This document shows positions 11,450 to 22,110 of a stretch of DNA of 64,000 nucleotides, in pieces (within the stretch, counting starts at the first letter, position 1; the number at the start of each line of letters is the position of its first letter). Both the position numbers and the translations under genes were made by a program. The stretch spans positions 62,674,822 through 62,738,821 of the forward strand of contig NC_073691.1 in NCBI RefSeq assembly GCF_029784155.1, in the 5' to 3' direction. Below the pieces are notes generated by a model. It had not been told where the DNA came from and searched no databases. It saw only the letters and a list, made by a program, of their open reading frames with translations. Origin of the DNA: Uranotaenia lowii. Its lineage: Eukaryota > Arthropoda > Insecta > Diptera > Culicidae.

Positions 11450-14005
11450 TATTTCATAGTTACTAGTGATGGTAACTTTTACTAGTTACTTAAACTCTCT
11501 TACATTGATTTTAATAATCCTCACAAAAAACCCTTTCATTTGGCGTTTTTTTTTCCGAAAAATTGTAAATTTTACTATTTCATAGTTACTAGTCTGGTAA
11601 CTTTTACTAGTAACTAGAACTCTCTAACATTGATTTTAATAATCCTCGCAACAAGCCCTTTCATTTCCCTTTTTCCCCGAAAAAATGTCATTTTTACTAT
11701 TTCATTGTTACTAGTGCTGGTAACTTTTACTAGTTACTAGAACTCTCTTACATTGATTTTAATAATCCTCGCAACAAGCCCTTTCATTTGGCGTTTTTCC
11801 CGAAAAATTGTAAATTTTACTATTTCATAGTTACTAGTGCTGGTAATTTTCACTAGTTACTAGAACTCTCTAACATTGATTTTAATAATCCTCGCAAAAA
11901 ACCCTTTCATTTGGCGTTTTTCCCGAAAAATTGTAAATTTTACTATTTCATAGTTACTAGTGCTGGTAACTTTTACTAGTTACTAAAATTCTCTAACATT
12001 GATTTTAATAATCCTCGCAAAAAACCCTTTCATTTGGCGCTTTTCCCGAAAAATTGTAAATTTTACTATTTCATAGTTACTAGTGCTGGTAACTTTTACT
12101 AGTAACTAGAACTCTCTAACATTGATTTTAATAATCCTCGCAAAAAGCCCTTTCATTTCGCTTTTTCCCCGAAAAAATGTCATTTTTACTATTTCATAGT
12201 TACTAGTGCTGGTAACTTTTACTAGTTACTAGAACTCTCTTACATTGATTTTAATAATCCTCGCAACAAGCCCTTTCATTTGGCGTTTTTCCCGAAAAAT
12301 TGTAAATTTTACTATTTCATAGTTACTAGTGCTGGTAATTTTCACTAGTTACTAGAACTCTCTAACATTGATTTTAATAATCCTCGCAAAAAACCCTTTC
12401 ATTTGGCGTTTTTCCCGAAAAATTGTAAATTTTACTATTTAATAGTTACTAGTGCTTGGTAACTTTTACTATTTACTAAAATTCTCTAACATTGATTTTA
12501 ATAATCCTCGCAAAAAACCCTTTCATTTGGCGCTTTTCCCGAAAAATTGTAAATTTTACTATTTCATAGTTACTAGTGCTGGTAACTTTTACTAGTTACT
12601 AAAATTCTCTAACATTGATTTTAATAATCCTCGCAAAAAACCCTTTCATTTGGCGCTTTTCCCGAAAAATTGTAAATTTTACTATTTCATAGTTACTAGT
12701 GCTGGTAACTTTTACTAGTTACTAAAATTCTCTAACATTGATTTTAATAATCCTCGCAAAAAACCCTTTCATTTGGCGCTTTTCCCGAAAAATTGTAAAT
12801 TTTACTATTTCATAGTTACTAGTGCTGGTAACTTTTACTAGTTACTAAAATTCTCTAACATTGATTTTAATAATCCTCGCAAAAAGCCCTTTCATTTGGC
12901 GCTTTTCCCGAAAAATTGTAAATTTTACTATTTCATAGTTACTAGTGCTGGTAACTTTTACTAGTAACTAGAACTCTCTAACATTGATTTTAATAATCCT
13001 CGCAACAAGCCCTTTCATTTCGCTTTTTCCCCGAAAAAATGTCATTTTTACTATTTCATAGTTACTAGTGCTGGTAACTTTTACTAGTTACTAGAACTCT
13101 CTTACATTGATTTTAATAATCCTCGCAACAAGCCCTTTCATTTGGCGTTTTTCCCGAAAAATTGTAAATTTTACTATTTCATAGTTACTAGTGCTGGTAA
13201 TTTTCACTAGTTACTAGAACTCTCTAACATTGATTTTAATAATCCTCGCAAAAAACCCTTTCATTTGGCGTTTTTCCCGAAAAATTGTAAATTTTACTAT
13301 TTCATAGTTACTAGTGCTGGTAACTTTTACTAGTTACTAAAATTCTCTAACATTGATTTTAATAATCCTCGCAAAAAACCCTTTCATTTGGCGCTTTTCC
13401 CGAAAAATTGTAAATTTTACTATTTCATAGTTACTAGTGCTGGTAACTTTTACAAGTAACTAGAACTCTCTAACATTGATTTTAATAATCCTCGCAACAA
13501 GCCCTTTCATTTCGCTTTTTCCCCGAAAAAATGTCATTTTTACTATTTCATAGTTACTAGTGCTGGTAACTTTTACTAGTTACTAGAACTCTCTTACATT
13601 GATTTTAATAATCCTCGCAACAAGCCCTTTCATTTGGCGTTTTTCCCGAAAAATTGTAAATTTTACTATTTCATAGTTACTAGTGCTGGTAATTTTCACT
13701 AGTTACTAGAACTCTCTAACATTGATTTTAATAATCCTCGCAAAAAACCCTTTCATTTGGCGTTTTTCCCGAAAAATTGTAAATTTTACTATTTCATAGT
13801 TACTAGTGCTGGTAACTTTTACTAGTTACTAAAATTCTCTAACATTGATTTTAATAATCCTCGCAACAAGCCCTTTCTTTTGGCGTTTATCCCGAAAAAT
13901 TGTAAATTTTACTATTTTATAGTTACTAGTGCTGGTAACTTTAACTTGTTACTAAAACCGTCCAACATTTATTTTAAAAATCCATGCGACCAGCCCTTTT
14001 TTTAG
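11450..14005 (-). repeat. Inverted tandem array of the same 123-bp unit, about 21 copies
   Basis: This is the reverse complement of the forward array, separated from it by an AT-rich spacer of about 25 bp. A marked variant (CATTTCGCTTTTTCCCC or a close form) recurs at 11662, 12154, 13016 and 13508, that is at 492, 862 and 492 bp. These are 4, 7 and 4 units. A second variant (AATTTTCACTAG) recurs in phase with it. The array therefore has a four-unit higher-order repeat with a local expansion of three units. Confidence 0.93.
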
Positions 14006-15224
14006 TTACTTCACTGTGCATAAAAACGCAGGCGTTGGCTCGAACAGCAGCGGTGAAAACAAGCTCAACGAATTTGAATCGGTTGAGCCAACAAGCTCAA
14101 GCTCCTCTGGAGGCATGAGCTAACGGGCTCACGAGGCAAAAAAAGAGCTAAGGTTTCTTCCAAATAAGAGCTTAGCAATGCGAAGCTCCGGAGACAAAAA
14201 CGATAGGAGCTTCGTCGATTGCTTTGTAAGCGGAGCTATGGAAATAAAGAGCTATGAAGCTCGCTCAAATGAGCTTAATTTTCAATCCCTGGTCACCGTT
14301 GTTGTTATCTTCTCGTTTTTTTGAGCATTTATTGTACCTTTTGTGAAGAAAATACTAATAGCTTGCCATACTAGAACCTTCTGCCCAAATGTTTTCATCG
14401 CAATCGTGCAGTCGGTATCATCCCCCTCCTCGTCCGTTAATTTCGTGTAGAATTGTGGCCCGGGAAGCGTTCCTGATTCCTTTTTGACGTAGGTTTTGTC
14501 GTTCATTAAGATGCACCTATTGCTGTTGTCCAGAATCTGTTCGTAAAGTTTCCGTGCCTTTGTTTTTGCTCGAGATTGTGGCTCTACTGATTTTTAGGTA
14601 CCTTCCTCTTCTTGTACTTCTGTGTCTTCAAGGAGTTCCTGACCTTGATTCTCTGAATCATCCCAAGGCTGCTTTTGAACTTTTAGGAAGGTCATGCGTA
14701 GGTCCGATCGGTTACATTTGATATGAGTGACTACCTTAGCATCCAACTGGGGCTGATTGGAACCAGGTTTTCTTCTGGATCTAGGTAGATCCTTCAAGAA
14801 CAACTTGTTGCCATATTTGTCGATGATAAATTTCACGCTTGTGTGGTGTTCTATGAACCGTTTTGCGATTTTCAGTTCACCAAGTGTGCCGAGTTTTTTT
14901 CCTAGTTTCAAGATCAATACAAACCATAGCGAAGATGAGAAAACTAATCCGAACAAATTGATTGCACAACAATTTTCAAACATGTAAACAAACTTTTGCT
15001 TGCATGCACACAGAAAAAAGTTCACTAATTTTTGAATAAACTAGTTTTAAAAGTTGCTTATGACATTTCGATACAGTTCTTATTAATTGCTTCTATCAAA
15101 CTGGCTGCCAAAAAACCTTTGATTAATTCTTAAACAGAAACAAGGCTTCGAAGACAGACACTCTTTAGCTTCAATGAAATGCAAATTGACTGTCAAAAAC
15201 CTTTGAATAACCCCTTTAAAGACA

Positions 15225-16010
15225 CTTGGCACATTATCAACAGATCCAGTCAACTTATCTGCTTTGCCGACAACATTAGCTTAGTCGACAGATCATCTGC
15301 GGCGGTGGAGGAGATCTACCGCAAACTAAAACGCGAAGCAGGAAGGATTGGGTTGGGTTGGGATACGTTCAAGACGAAGTATATGCTGGCCTGCGGATCC
15401 GAGAACGATCGAATCCGCTTGTCCAGTAATAACAAGATCACGATCAACGGCGGCGAGCTGTTGACCACAGACAATGACACCAGCCGCGAGATCCGGCGGC
15501 GAATTATCAGCGGAAGTCGTGCAACTATGGACTCCACAAGCAACTGCGGTCGAGAAGACTTAGCCCTCGCACGAAGTGTAACCTGTATATGACGCTCATT
15601 AGACCGGTTGTTCTCTTCGGGCACGAGACATGGATATTGCTCGAGGAGGACCTGCGTACACTCGGAGTATTCGAGCAACGAGTGTTAAGAACCATCTTTG
15701 GCGGCGTGCAGGAGAACGGAGTGTGGAGGCAAAGGGTGAACCACGAGCTCGCACGACTCTACGGCGAACCCAGTGTCCAGAAGGTGGTGAAGGCTGGCCG
15801 GATACGCTGGGCAGGATATGTTTCGAGAATGCCGAAAGGACTGTCCTGCAAAACTGGTGTTCGTTGCGAATCCAGTGGGAACGTGACAAGTAGGGCGCAA
15901 TAAGCGAGGTCATTAGACCACGTGGAGAGTGATCTGGCGAATGTGGAATGCCCAAGAAATTGGAGAACGGTTGCCATGGACTGAGTGAATTGGTGGAATT
16001 TATTCTTTAA
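15225..16010 (+). pseudogene. 5'-truncated non-LTR retrotransposon (RT 3' part)
   Basis: The reading starts at SSQLICFADNISLVDRSSAA and runs through GWDTFKTKYMLACG in one frame. It then shifts near 15590 to LIRPVVLFGHETWILLEEDL, RTIFGGVQENGVWRQRVNHE and RIRWAGYVSRMP. This is the C-terminal end of the reverse transcriptase plus the thumb and tail of an insect endonuclease-RT element, possibly RTE-related. The catalytic FADD box is FADN, so the enzyme is dead as well as frameshifted. The tail beyond 15905 still resembles the ORF end, and an A-rich tail lies near 16010. Truncation at about 15225 fits ordinary 5' truncation at target-primed insertion. Confidence 0.8.
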
Positions 16011-18747
16011 TATAAAAAAAATTGGAATAAAATTTCGGGGAAGAAACTGTTTTATCAATAATAAAAATGTAATAAATGTCTCCTGTTTGAACAATGATCA
16101 AAAATGAAATTTCAAATACAATCAAAATTGAAATAAGAATGTTAAGGTGAATCACGACTGAATGGGGGAGATTTTAAAAGGCCAAGAGCCTGGATAAGTA
16201 CTAGAATAAACAGACAAACATCCATCTGTATTCATACAAAAAGATAACCTGCAATATTCAAAAGACCAGAAAGGAATAACTTTTGAAAGTTTCAAAATTT
16301 AGAACATTTCAACATTATGTGTTCTTCAATTGTCAGCTTGCAGTTCTCGATGTATGCCTGCCCAAAAGCAGAGGAACGTGTCTGTTAACAAATTATGTCA
16401 CGCTTCCACAGCGAACTAACACAAAGCTGGCAGGCAAGGGTCCAGACTTTGATAAATTTATTTCACTCTTAGATTCGTCTCTGTACCGATGAGTTGTGCT
16501 TCGTGCTCCATGCTTGCTGTAAAACCTAACTGGGAAAATAAACTGATGGACGACGAGTGAGTGCAAAGAAGCATCATCTCGCTGGAAAGCTTTGGAAAAA
16601 TAATATTTAAAAAAGAAGCAAACGTGTAATTCACAGCACTGACACAGAAAAAAAGGAAAGAAAAGCTAAAACCGTCTCGGAAAAGAAATGTACATCAATA
16701 ATGAACGAAACGTTCCATCCAGGGTAATCCCCCCTTAAAATTACAAACCAAGCAAATGTACGGACCACATTATACAACAATAGGCGAGAAGGAGCCTTTC
16801 GGTGGGTTGGAGAGTAAAAAAAGGAGAAAATTTAAACTGCCGGGTTGATGGAAGGAGGACCGAAATTCTCGACAAAATGCGCATAAAAGCATCAAAATGA
16901 GAAGAGAAAAAAAAGATAACCAATTCGGGAAAAGTCTCACACAAAAACCTCCCATTTGGTGGGGGTGGGTTGGGTTGGCCTGATGATGGTGGACAAAAGT
17001 CAGAGAACACGATGAGGATTTTACGGTTTCACTCCTTGGGCCGAGGCCGCAACTTTCAACTTTAATTGAGATGGATCATCCCAAGTATTTGCCAAGGATG
17101 TTTCGGTGAAATTTGATAGGTTTTTTTTTCATCTTTTGCTTTCTGTGTGTTCCAATACTAATATTCCGAATGCTGTAACAATGCTGAGAGTTGGCAAATT
17201 TGTTTCGAAAATGCTTAACATTTTCAAATCTCTGTTTCAATTACGAAGGATAAGAAACGAGAGCACTCCATTTTAGTCTCTCACTAACAATGGGCATACC
17301 TCAAGGAGATGTCCTTATTTTTTGAATGCGCAGCGCTTTCCTCGCCCAGTTTGGAAAGAATTGAAATGAGCAATTTATGCTTCTTTAAGAGCGAAAAATA
17401 GCAAATAATTTGAGGAAGATAATTAAAAAAAAAAGCAAAATAAAGGGGACGATTGCAGACTTATAACATTATTCAAACTGTCTTCAAGGAATGATGTTGC
17501 TTTTCTAGAGAAGTGTTATCAGATTACCTAAAGATATACCCCTGTTAAACAGCTAATAACTTTTTTCCTAATAAGTTACGAAGTAGCGGTCTTCGACAAA
17601 GTTGTTTAGCGAAAAATTTCCTTTAAAGGATTCTAAATTGGTAAAAAAAACCTTTAGCAGCCTTGATTCCCCAGAGAAAACAAAAATGATGTTGATTTTT
17701 CAGAACAAAATATTCAATTTTCATACAAACATATAACCTCAAATTTACTCATGTAAACGTTACTTAAAAATTCTGTAAAATCATGGGTGAGTTTTGAACC
17801 AAAACGAAGCTTTTAAGACTCCAATGGAATGTACTTTTCGACACGGAATTCAGTGCTGAAAAGTAGCACTTTTCGGTTCTTTTTAAGTGTCGAAATTTTC
17901 ACTTTACAACACTGAACTGCATCAAGGTGTTTTTTCAGTCTTATTCAAAACTGGCTTTTTCTTAAAAAAAAAACAGTCTTGAAAATCATAAGAAAATTGA
18001 AAAACAAATAATTTATATTACATATTAGAAAAACGTTTTTAACTGACCCTAAGTCCAAAAGATTCAACTGTCAATGGTAAACAAATAAGCTTGTAAAAGT
18101 ATAAAATCAGAAAAGATATTTCCAAAATTAAAAAAAAGATCTCCAATCCGTACTCTTACTCTAAATCTCATTTTCTGAAACATAACAGAAAAATTGTTGT
18201 TGCAGAATTAGTAGCTAGTAAGATTTTCACTTCGCAAAAGTAACGTTCAGCAATCGAAAATGAATAAATAATTCAACTCGTAGAAACTCACCTGTTATTT
18301 GACAAAGTTGGGACAAATTTCTTCAACAACAAAAAACCAAAATAGACAAAATAACACAAGATCACACAAAACAACTAGTTTTCTTTTAAAACTATGCTGG
18401 AATACATCACTTATTCTAACTCATGAAATACTGAAAACAAAAATCGAAAAACAAAAAGACGAAACCAAACACTCTGAATCGCAACCGTAAAACGTTTTCA
18501 AAACAGACAGAAGTTCTCGCATCATTTGTCAAAAGGGCGTATCTTAGAACTTCTTACACCCTGGTTGCCGAATAAAAAAAATGTTCCTATTAAAATCCAG
18601 ACTGATACTTTTGTTTTCTCTCTGTGAATAAAAAAATGTTATCATTTCAATCGAATGCTTTTTACTGGTTTGCGTTCGGAAAAAAATAAAAATGATAAAT
18701 TACTTATCAATAGTCAACCGATCTAAATAATAGTCAATATTGAAATG
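16011..18747. other. No gene recognised
   Basis: AT-rich DNA with only short chance frames. Around 17515-17640 the phrases TAATAACTTTTTTCCTAATA and TCTTCGACAAAGTTGTTTAG recall the interior of the 43.7-kb MITE. This may be a decayed relative, but no terminal repeats are visible. Confidence 0.45.
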
Positions 18748-18750
18748 TTA

Positions 18751-18915
18751 AGCCTAGTCCACACTAGGAGACGGTTCGTCTCGAGACGGTCTCAGCGTCT
18801 CCCATTTTCTTCGGGAGACACTGAGACCGTCTCAGGTTTCCAACAACAACAACAGACAATAAATTCCGTCTCATAACAAAAATCGCAGTTCATGTTGCCT
18901 AGTGTGGACCAGGCT
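18751..18915. mobile_element. 165-bp hairpin MITE with TTA duplication
   Basis: The ends are AGCCTAGTCCACACTAGG and its inverted form ending CCTAGTGTGGACCAGGCT, with one mismatch. TTA is duplicated outside both (18748-18750 and 18916-18918), a PIF/Harbinger-like 3-bp duplication. A TTAA (piggyBac-like) reading of the flanks is possible but imperfect. Inside, 18783-18833 folds into a hairpin: GAGACGGTCTCAG then GTCTCCC pair with GGGAGAC then CTGAGACCGTCTC around a 9-nt loop with one mismatch. Confidence 0.78.
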
Positions 18916-18918
18916 TTA

Positions 18919-20409
18919 CGGCGTCACTACAGTTGACACCACCGTTTGGTTGACTTTTCAATAAACAATAACAAATAGAAAAAAAAACAATATCTCTCCA
19001 AACTAAACTCCATCCGAGGGACGCTCGCAAATTATCAAAATTTCAAACTTTCCATTGTTTAGGCTTTGTTGTGAAACGATCGAAACGATGCATTCGCACC
19101 AAACTGAATCATTCCCATCGATTAGGCTCTAACTTTTGTGTCCTTTTTCTTAGCCAGGAGGAACAAATTCGAATGTGCGGGATTGATGTTGGGCTCTTCC
19201 CGAAACGGAACCCGAAAGAAATTAAAACTCCGATTAAGCCAATCATTCGCATGAATGCTAATAACCATCTTCCTGCTCGGTTCCCGGATCAGATTGGGAT
19301 TGGTTGGACGACAATCTACAAGCATAGAGGGTAAGTAAACATTCGCCGATGGTCGCTGAGACATAAAAATCAATCACAAAACAGCCCTCCAAGAGACAGG
19401 CTAATTAACATCAAAGCAAAGAAACCGGCCTGCGACTATTTCGGAAAGCACTGGAGCGAAACCCAGCTTTGGATTAAATATTTCAAATTATAGCACAGCT
19501 CAAGGATTTTGTGGTATTTTTGTTTAGTCGAACAAACATCTTATTTGTTTTGGCTGATTTAGTTTGGAATTGAACCTTGGTTGGAAAATATTTCATGTTT
19601 TGACTTGAAATTTTAAACATTCAATCAAAATTCCCGAATAACAGATTTTCGTAAGAATAAGAAGACCCAATTGAACATCTGCCCTTCTTATTTCCGTCGT
19701 TACGATATGCCCCAAACCTAGCGCAATTAAATTCCGATAGTGGCACAAGGGCACTCTGCTGGTTGTCCAGCTAGCTTCAGGACAAAAATTACGGTCAATT
19801 TTGCCCAAACAACAGACAGAGAAGCGCATTACGACGCAATCCAATCGTTTGACCATATTCAGAGGAGGCCTATCTATTTGTATAGATATCGATATGGAAG
19901 GGGATTGGCTTGGCAAAGAAGCCAGCGGCAAAAAAAAATAAAGCCAATCCTAGCCAAGCCAAGCAAATGGCCAAGTATCGCATTACCCCTTCTGGACGAT
20001 TTATCCGTTGCATACTTTAGGGCGTGGTGAATTATGGCCACGCAGAAATCTGAATCTGTCGCAGTGCTTCACTTGTTTTTCTTTTTTTGCTAAGGTGAAA
20101 TAATTTTATGAACGTTAGTTTTGTCATTCGCTTTAAAAAAAAACTGTTTTTTTTTATGAAACTTGAACATGATCACCTGAATAAATAAAAAATGTTGTCA
20201 TACAAAAATTTCTAATTAAATTCTAAATATCTAAAACTTCCCATAAACGAACTTGAACGTAAATTTGTATTACCTTCCATAAAGGGTGCCCATTACCGCA
20301 CGACTAAAAATGAGCACTATAAACACACTTTAAGAGCAAACCCATTTTTTTCACTTTAATGTTCTATGTTTATGTCTTATTACAGTCTTTACAGTGATTC
20401 AATACAAAA
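18919..20409. other. Intergenic DNA with one exon-like segment
   Basis: No protein family is recognised. The only structured part is the exon-like segment at 19154-19330, listed separately. The rest is AT-rich with short frames. Confidence 0.4.
19154..19330 (+). other. Possible internal exon bounded by consensus splice sites
   Basis: A polypyrimidine tract and acceptor (CCTTTTTCTTAG) precede 19154, and a strong donor, AGG then GTAAGT, follows 19330. One plus-strand frame stays open across all 177 bp (QEEQIRMCGIDVGLFPKRNP at the start, WTTIYKHRG at the end), but the peptide matches nothing I know. The segment is less AT-rich than its surroundings. It could be an untranslated exon or chance. 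Confidence 0.25.
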
Positions 20410-20575
20410 TTAGATTCCAGACAATCGTAGACCAGTGATTGTTTTTTTTTTTATTGAAGGCTGCTTATTAGCTTCCGAACAGACTGATATCCAAAGTATG
20501 CCATAGTTGCATACGACTTGCCAAACTATTGCCATTTTACCGGATTTTTTTTGTGAAAAATAATGTCTCCGTCTC

Positions 20576-20815
20576 TGTAGGGATGAGATGAAGAATATAC
20601 AGAAAATAAAGCAAATTAAATTAGGAATAAAATAAAATAATAGTTGTATTCGGCAACACTGTAAATGAATAAAATGAAATAAATTTCTATGACAACATTT
20701 GCTATTTTGGCAGCACTTGACAAACAAACAAAACAAAGTCAGTCATTGATCTATTCTTGCGAGCGACAGACGTGTTTAAGTGAATCTCTGAATTGAGATT
20801 CGTAAAATCACGACA
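20576..20815. repeat. Left LTR-like terminal repeat of TRIM-like element
   Basis: A 240-bp repeat with TG...CA ends. It differs from the right copy at only a few positions, such as CGGCAACACTGTAAATG against CGACAACACTGTAGATG. The bases just inside it (from 20816, ATGGCGTGGTTGGTAGA) would be the primer binding site, but I could not match them to a tRNA 3' end. Confidence 0.75.
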
Positions 20816-21373
20816 ATGGCGTGGTTGGTAGAATAAGCACAAATAGCGCAGATATTTAAGGCTGCTGCTGCTGATTGTTTTGATTTGGCCTTCCGGTGGA
20901 AATAAGACGGAATTGCCATTAGAAGCACAACTATTTAAGGCTGCTGCTGATTGTTTTGATTTGGCCCTCCGGTGGAAATAAGACCGAATTGCCGTAAGAA
21001 GAACAGATATTTGAGGCTGCTGCTGCTGATTGTTTTTGTGAAGAATATTTTCGGATGAAATGAAGAATATGCAAAAAAAAATAAAATTTGAAAAGCTTTT
21101 GCAGAGAATGGAATGTAGAATTAAGATGAGCAATATTTGGGATATAAAATTTTGTATTTTAGAAAAACATTAAAGTTTCTATTGAGAATAGAGTTGAGAA
21201 GGAATGTAGAAATGTGATGAAGGATAAGAAGAAATTAAATAAAATTTGTATGAAGTAGACTAAAGGTGGAATAAAAATTGAGGATATTTGGTAAATAAAA
21301 TTTTGCTCTAAAGAAAAAAAAAACAAAAGTTGACGTGTGAAAAGTTTTAATTGAGAATAGAGGTGAGAAGGAA

Positions 21374-21613
21374 TGTAGGGATGAGATGAAGAATATACAG
21401 AAAATAAAGCAAATTAAATTAGGAATAAAATAAAATAATAGTTGTATTCGACAACACTGTAGATGAATAAAATAAAATAAATTTCTATGACAACATTTGC
21501 TATTTTGGCAGCGCTTGACAAACAAACAAAACAAAGTCAGTCATTGATCTATTCTTGCGAGCGACAGACGTGTTTAAGTGAATCTTTGAATTGAGATTCG
21601 TAAAATCACGACA
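21374..21613. repeat. Right LTR-like terminal repeat of TRIM-like element
   Basis: Same length and near-identical sequence to the repeat at 20576-20815. It is preceded by a purine-rich tract and ends exactly where the transposase sequence resumes. Confidence 0.75.
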
Positions 21614-22110
21614 GCCTCGTCAACACTTTGGCCATACGGAACAGTGTAATATTGATTACCCGGAAGCGTTCTGTAATCAAACTTGCAATATGTTTCGTCG
21701 TCGATGATAACACACACCGATTTTCTACATAGCAGTTGATCATATAATTTACATGCTCCTGGTTTGACAGAGAAAAACTTGTTTTTGACTCCAATTCGGC
21801 TTTTTCTGCTTTTTCTATGTCTTAAGACCCAATCTTACCTTGGCACGATGGACAGTACTGAGAAAAGATCCCATTCTTCGGCCACATCCCATCTTCTTAC
21901 TGGTGTGAGCACTCATGACTTTCCAATCCATAGTTTTATCCACCGGACCCGTTTTTTTTTGGCGTAGAACCTGCTTTCCCCTCCAAACTTCATACATTTG
22001 TGCACGGTATTTTTGCGCTTATCCGGGAAATCTCATTTTCACGAAAATTATGAAAATCCGAGCTTGCGATACACAAATTTTTAAGTTGAAAGGATAACAA
22101 TAACACACAG

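Larger units (their letters stand above)
9389..14291. mobile_element. 4.9-kb hAT-type foldback element with inverted satellite arrays
   Basis: Terminal inverted repeats CAGGGATTGAAA are flanked by an exact 8-bp direct repeat GTCACCGT (9381-9388 and 14292-14299), the duplication length of hAT elements. About 300 bp inside each end is studded with GAGC/GCTC words in both orientations, like subterminal transposase-binding repeats of hAT elements. The interior holds no transposase. It consists of two head-to-head arrays of a 123-bp unit: about 14 copies forward and about 21 copies reversed. It is non-autonomous and must have been moved by a related transposase. It lies inside a dead DD37E-type transposase. 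Confidence 0.88.
8695..15060 (-). pseudogene. DD37E-type mariner transposase pseudogene, split by two insertions
   Basis: A single transposase is readable on the minus strand in pieces. The N-terminal region (about 14930-14630) has GTLGELKIAKRFIEHHTSVK and RKPGSNQPQLDAKVVTHIKC. The first catalytic region at 14506-14390 has MNDKTYVKKESGTLPGPQFY and FGQKVLVWQAI. The block containing NNIQFVEKIINPPNCLDLRP lies at about 9275-9200 and the C-terminus (YWAIVKRIFRKE, then ASVKNLMEG) at 8925-8790. Removing the hAT element at 9389-14291 and the MITE at 8926-9197 leaves about 1.2 kb, the normal transposase length, and the second removal joins IEQ to YWAIVKR exactly in frame. The second aspartate position (normally PDLAS) reads PLSSAHY, so the copy was catalytically dead independently of the insertions. 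Confidence 0.8.
20576..21613. mobile_element. 1,038-bp TRIM-like LTR element
   Basis: Two nearly identical 240-bp direct repeats bound the element. Each starts TGTAGGGATGAG and ends ATCACGACA, so each has the TG...CA ends of an LTR. The element sits inside a transposase frame that resumes on the far side, which fixes the boundaries. Flanking pentamers are GTCTC (20571-20575) and GCCTC (21614-21618), a 4 of 5 match to a target duplication. A purine run (AATAGAGGTGAGAAGGAA, 21356-21373) stands directly before the right repeat, as a polypurine tract should. The interior is about 560 bp without coding capacity and carries a threefold GCTGCTGCTGATTGTTTT repeat. I infer a terminal-repeat retrotransposon in miniature. 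Confidence 0.75.
20410..22110 (-). pseudogene. Mariner/Tc1-type transposase pseudogene split by an LTR element
   Basis: Minus-strand pieces upstream of the insertion include GPVDKTMDWKVM (about 21935) and then, in a shifted frame, VIIDDETYCKFDYRTLPGNQ and YYTVPYGQSVDE (21710-21615). This is the first catalytic aspartate region of a mariner-type transposase, with the D-D-E-T-Y signature intact. After the inserted element at 20576-21613 the protein resumes with TLFFTKK and then KSGKMAIVWQVVCNYG (20570-20500), the usual K(Y/L)LVWQAICSCG block. The rest of the catalytic domain is not found below 20410. Several frameshifts and stops are present. It is distinct in sequence from the transposase at 8.7-15 kb. 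Confidence 0.75.

Noticed and set aside
9687..14005. Tandem array that could be taken for a CRISPR or a centromeric satellite
   Set aside because: Units are 123 bp with no constant-repeat/variable-spacer alternation, so not CRISPR. The array is enclosed by hAT-like ends and an 8-bp duplication, so it is better described as the interior of a transposon.
15599..15955. Long minus-strand frames over the non-LTR fragment
   Set aside because: They are the shadow of the plus-strand reverse transcriptase tail, which has clear family motifs.
16741..17010. Minus-strand frames with hydrophobic stretches
   Set aside because: Proline- and phenylalanine-rich because of a poly-pyrimidine/purine biased strand. 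No start context or family.
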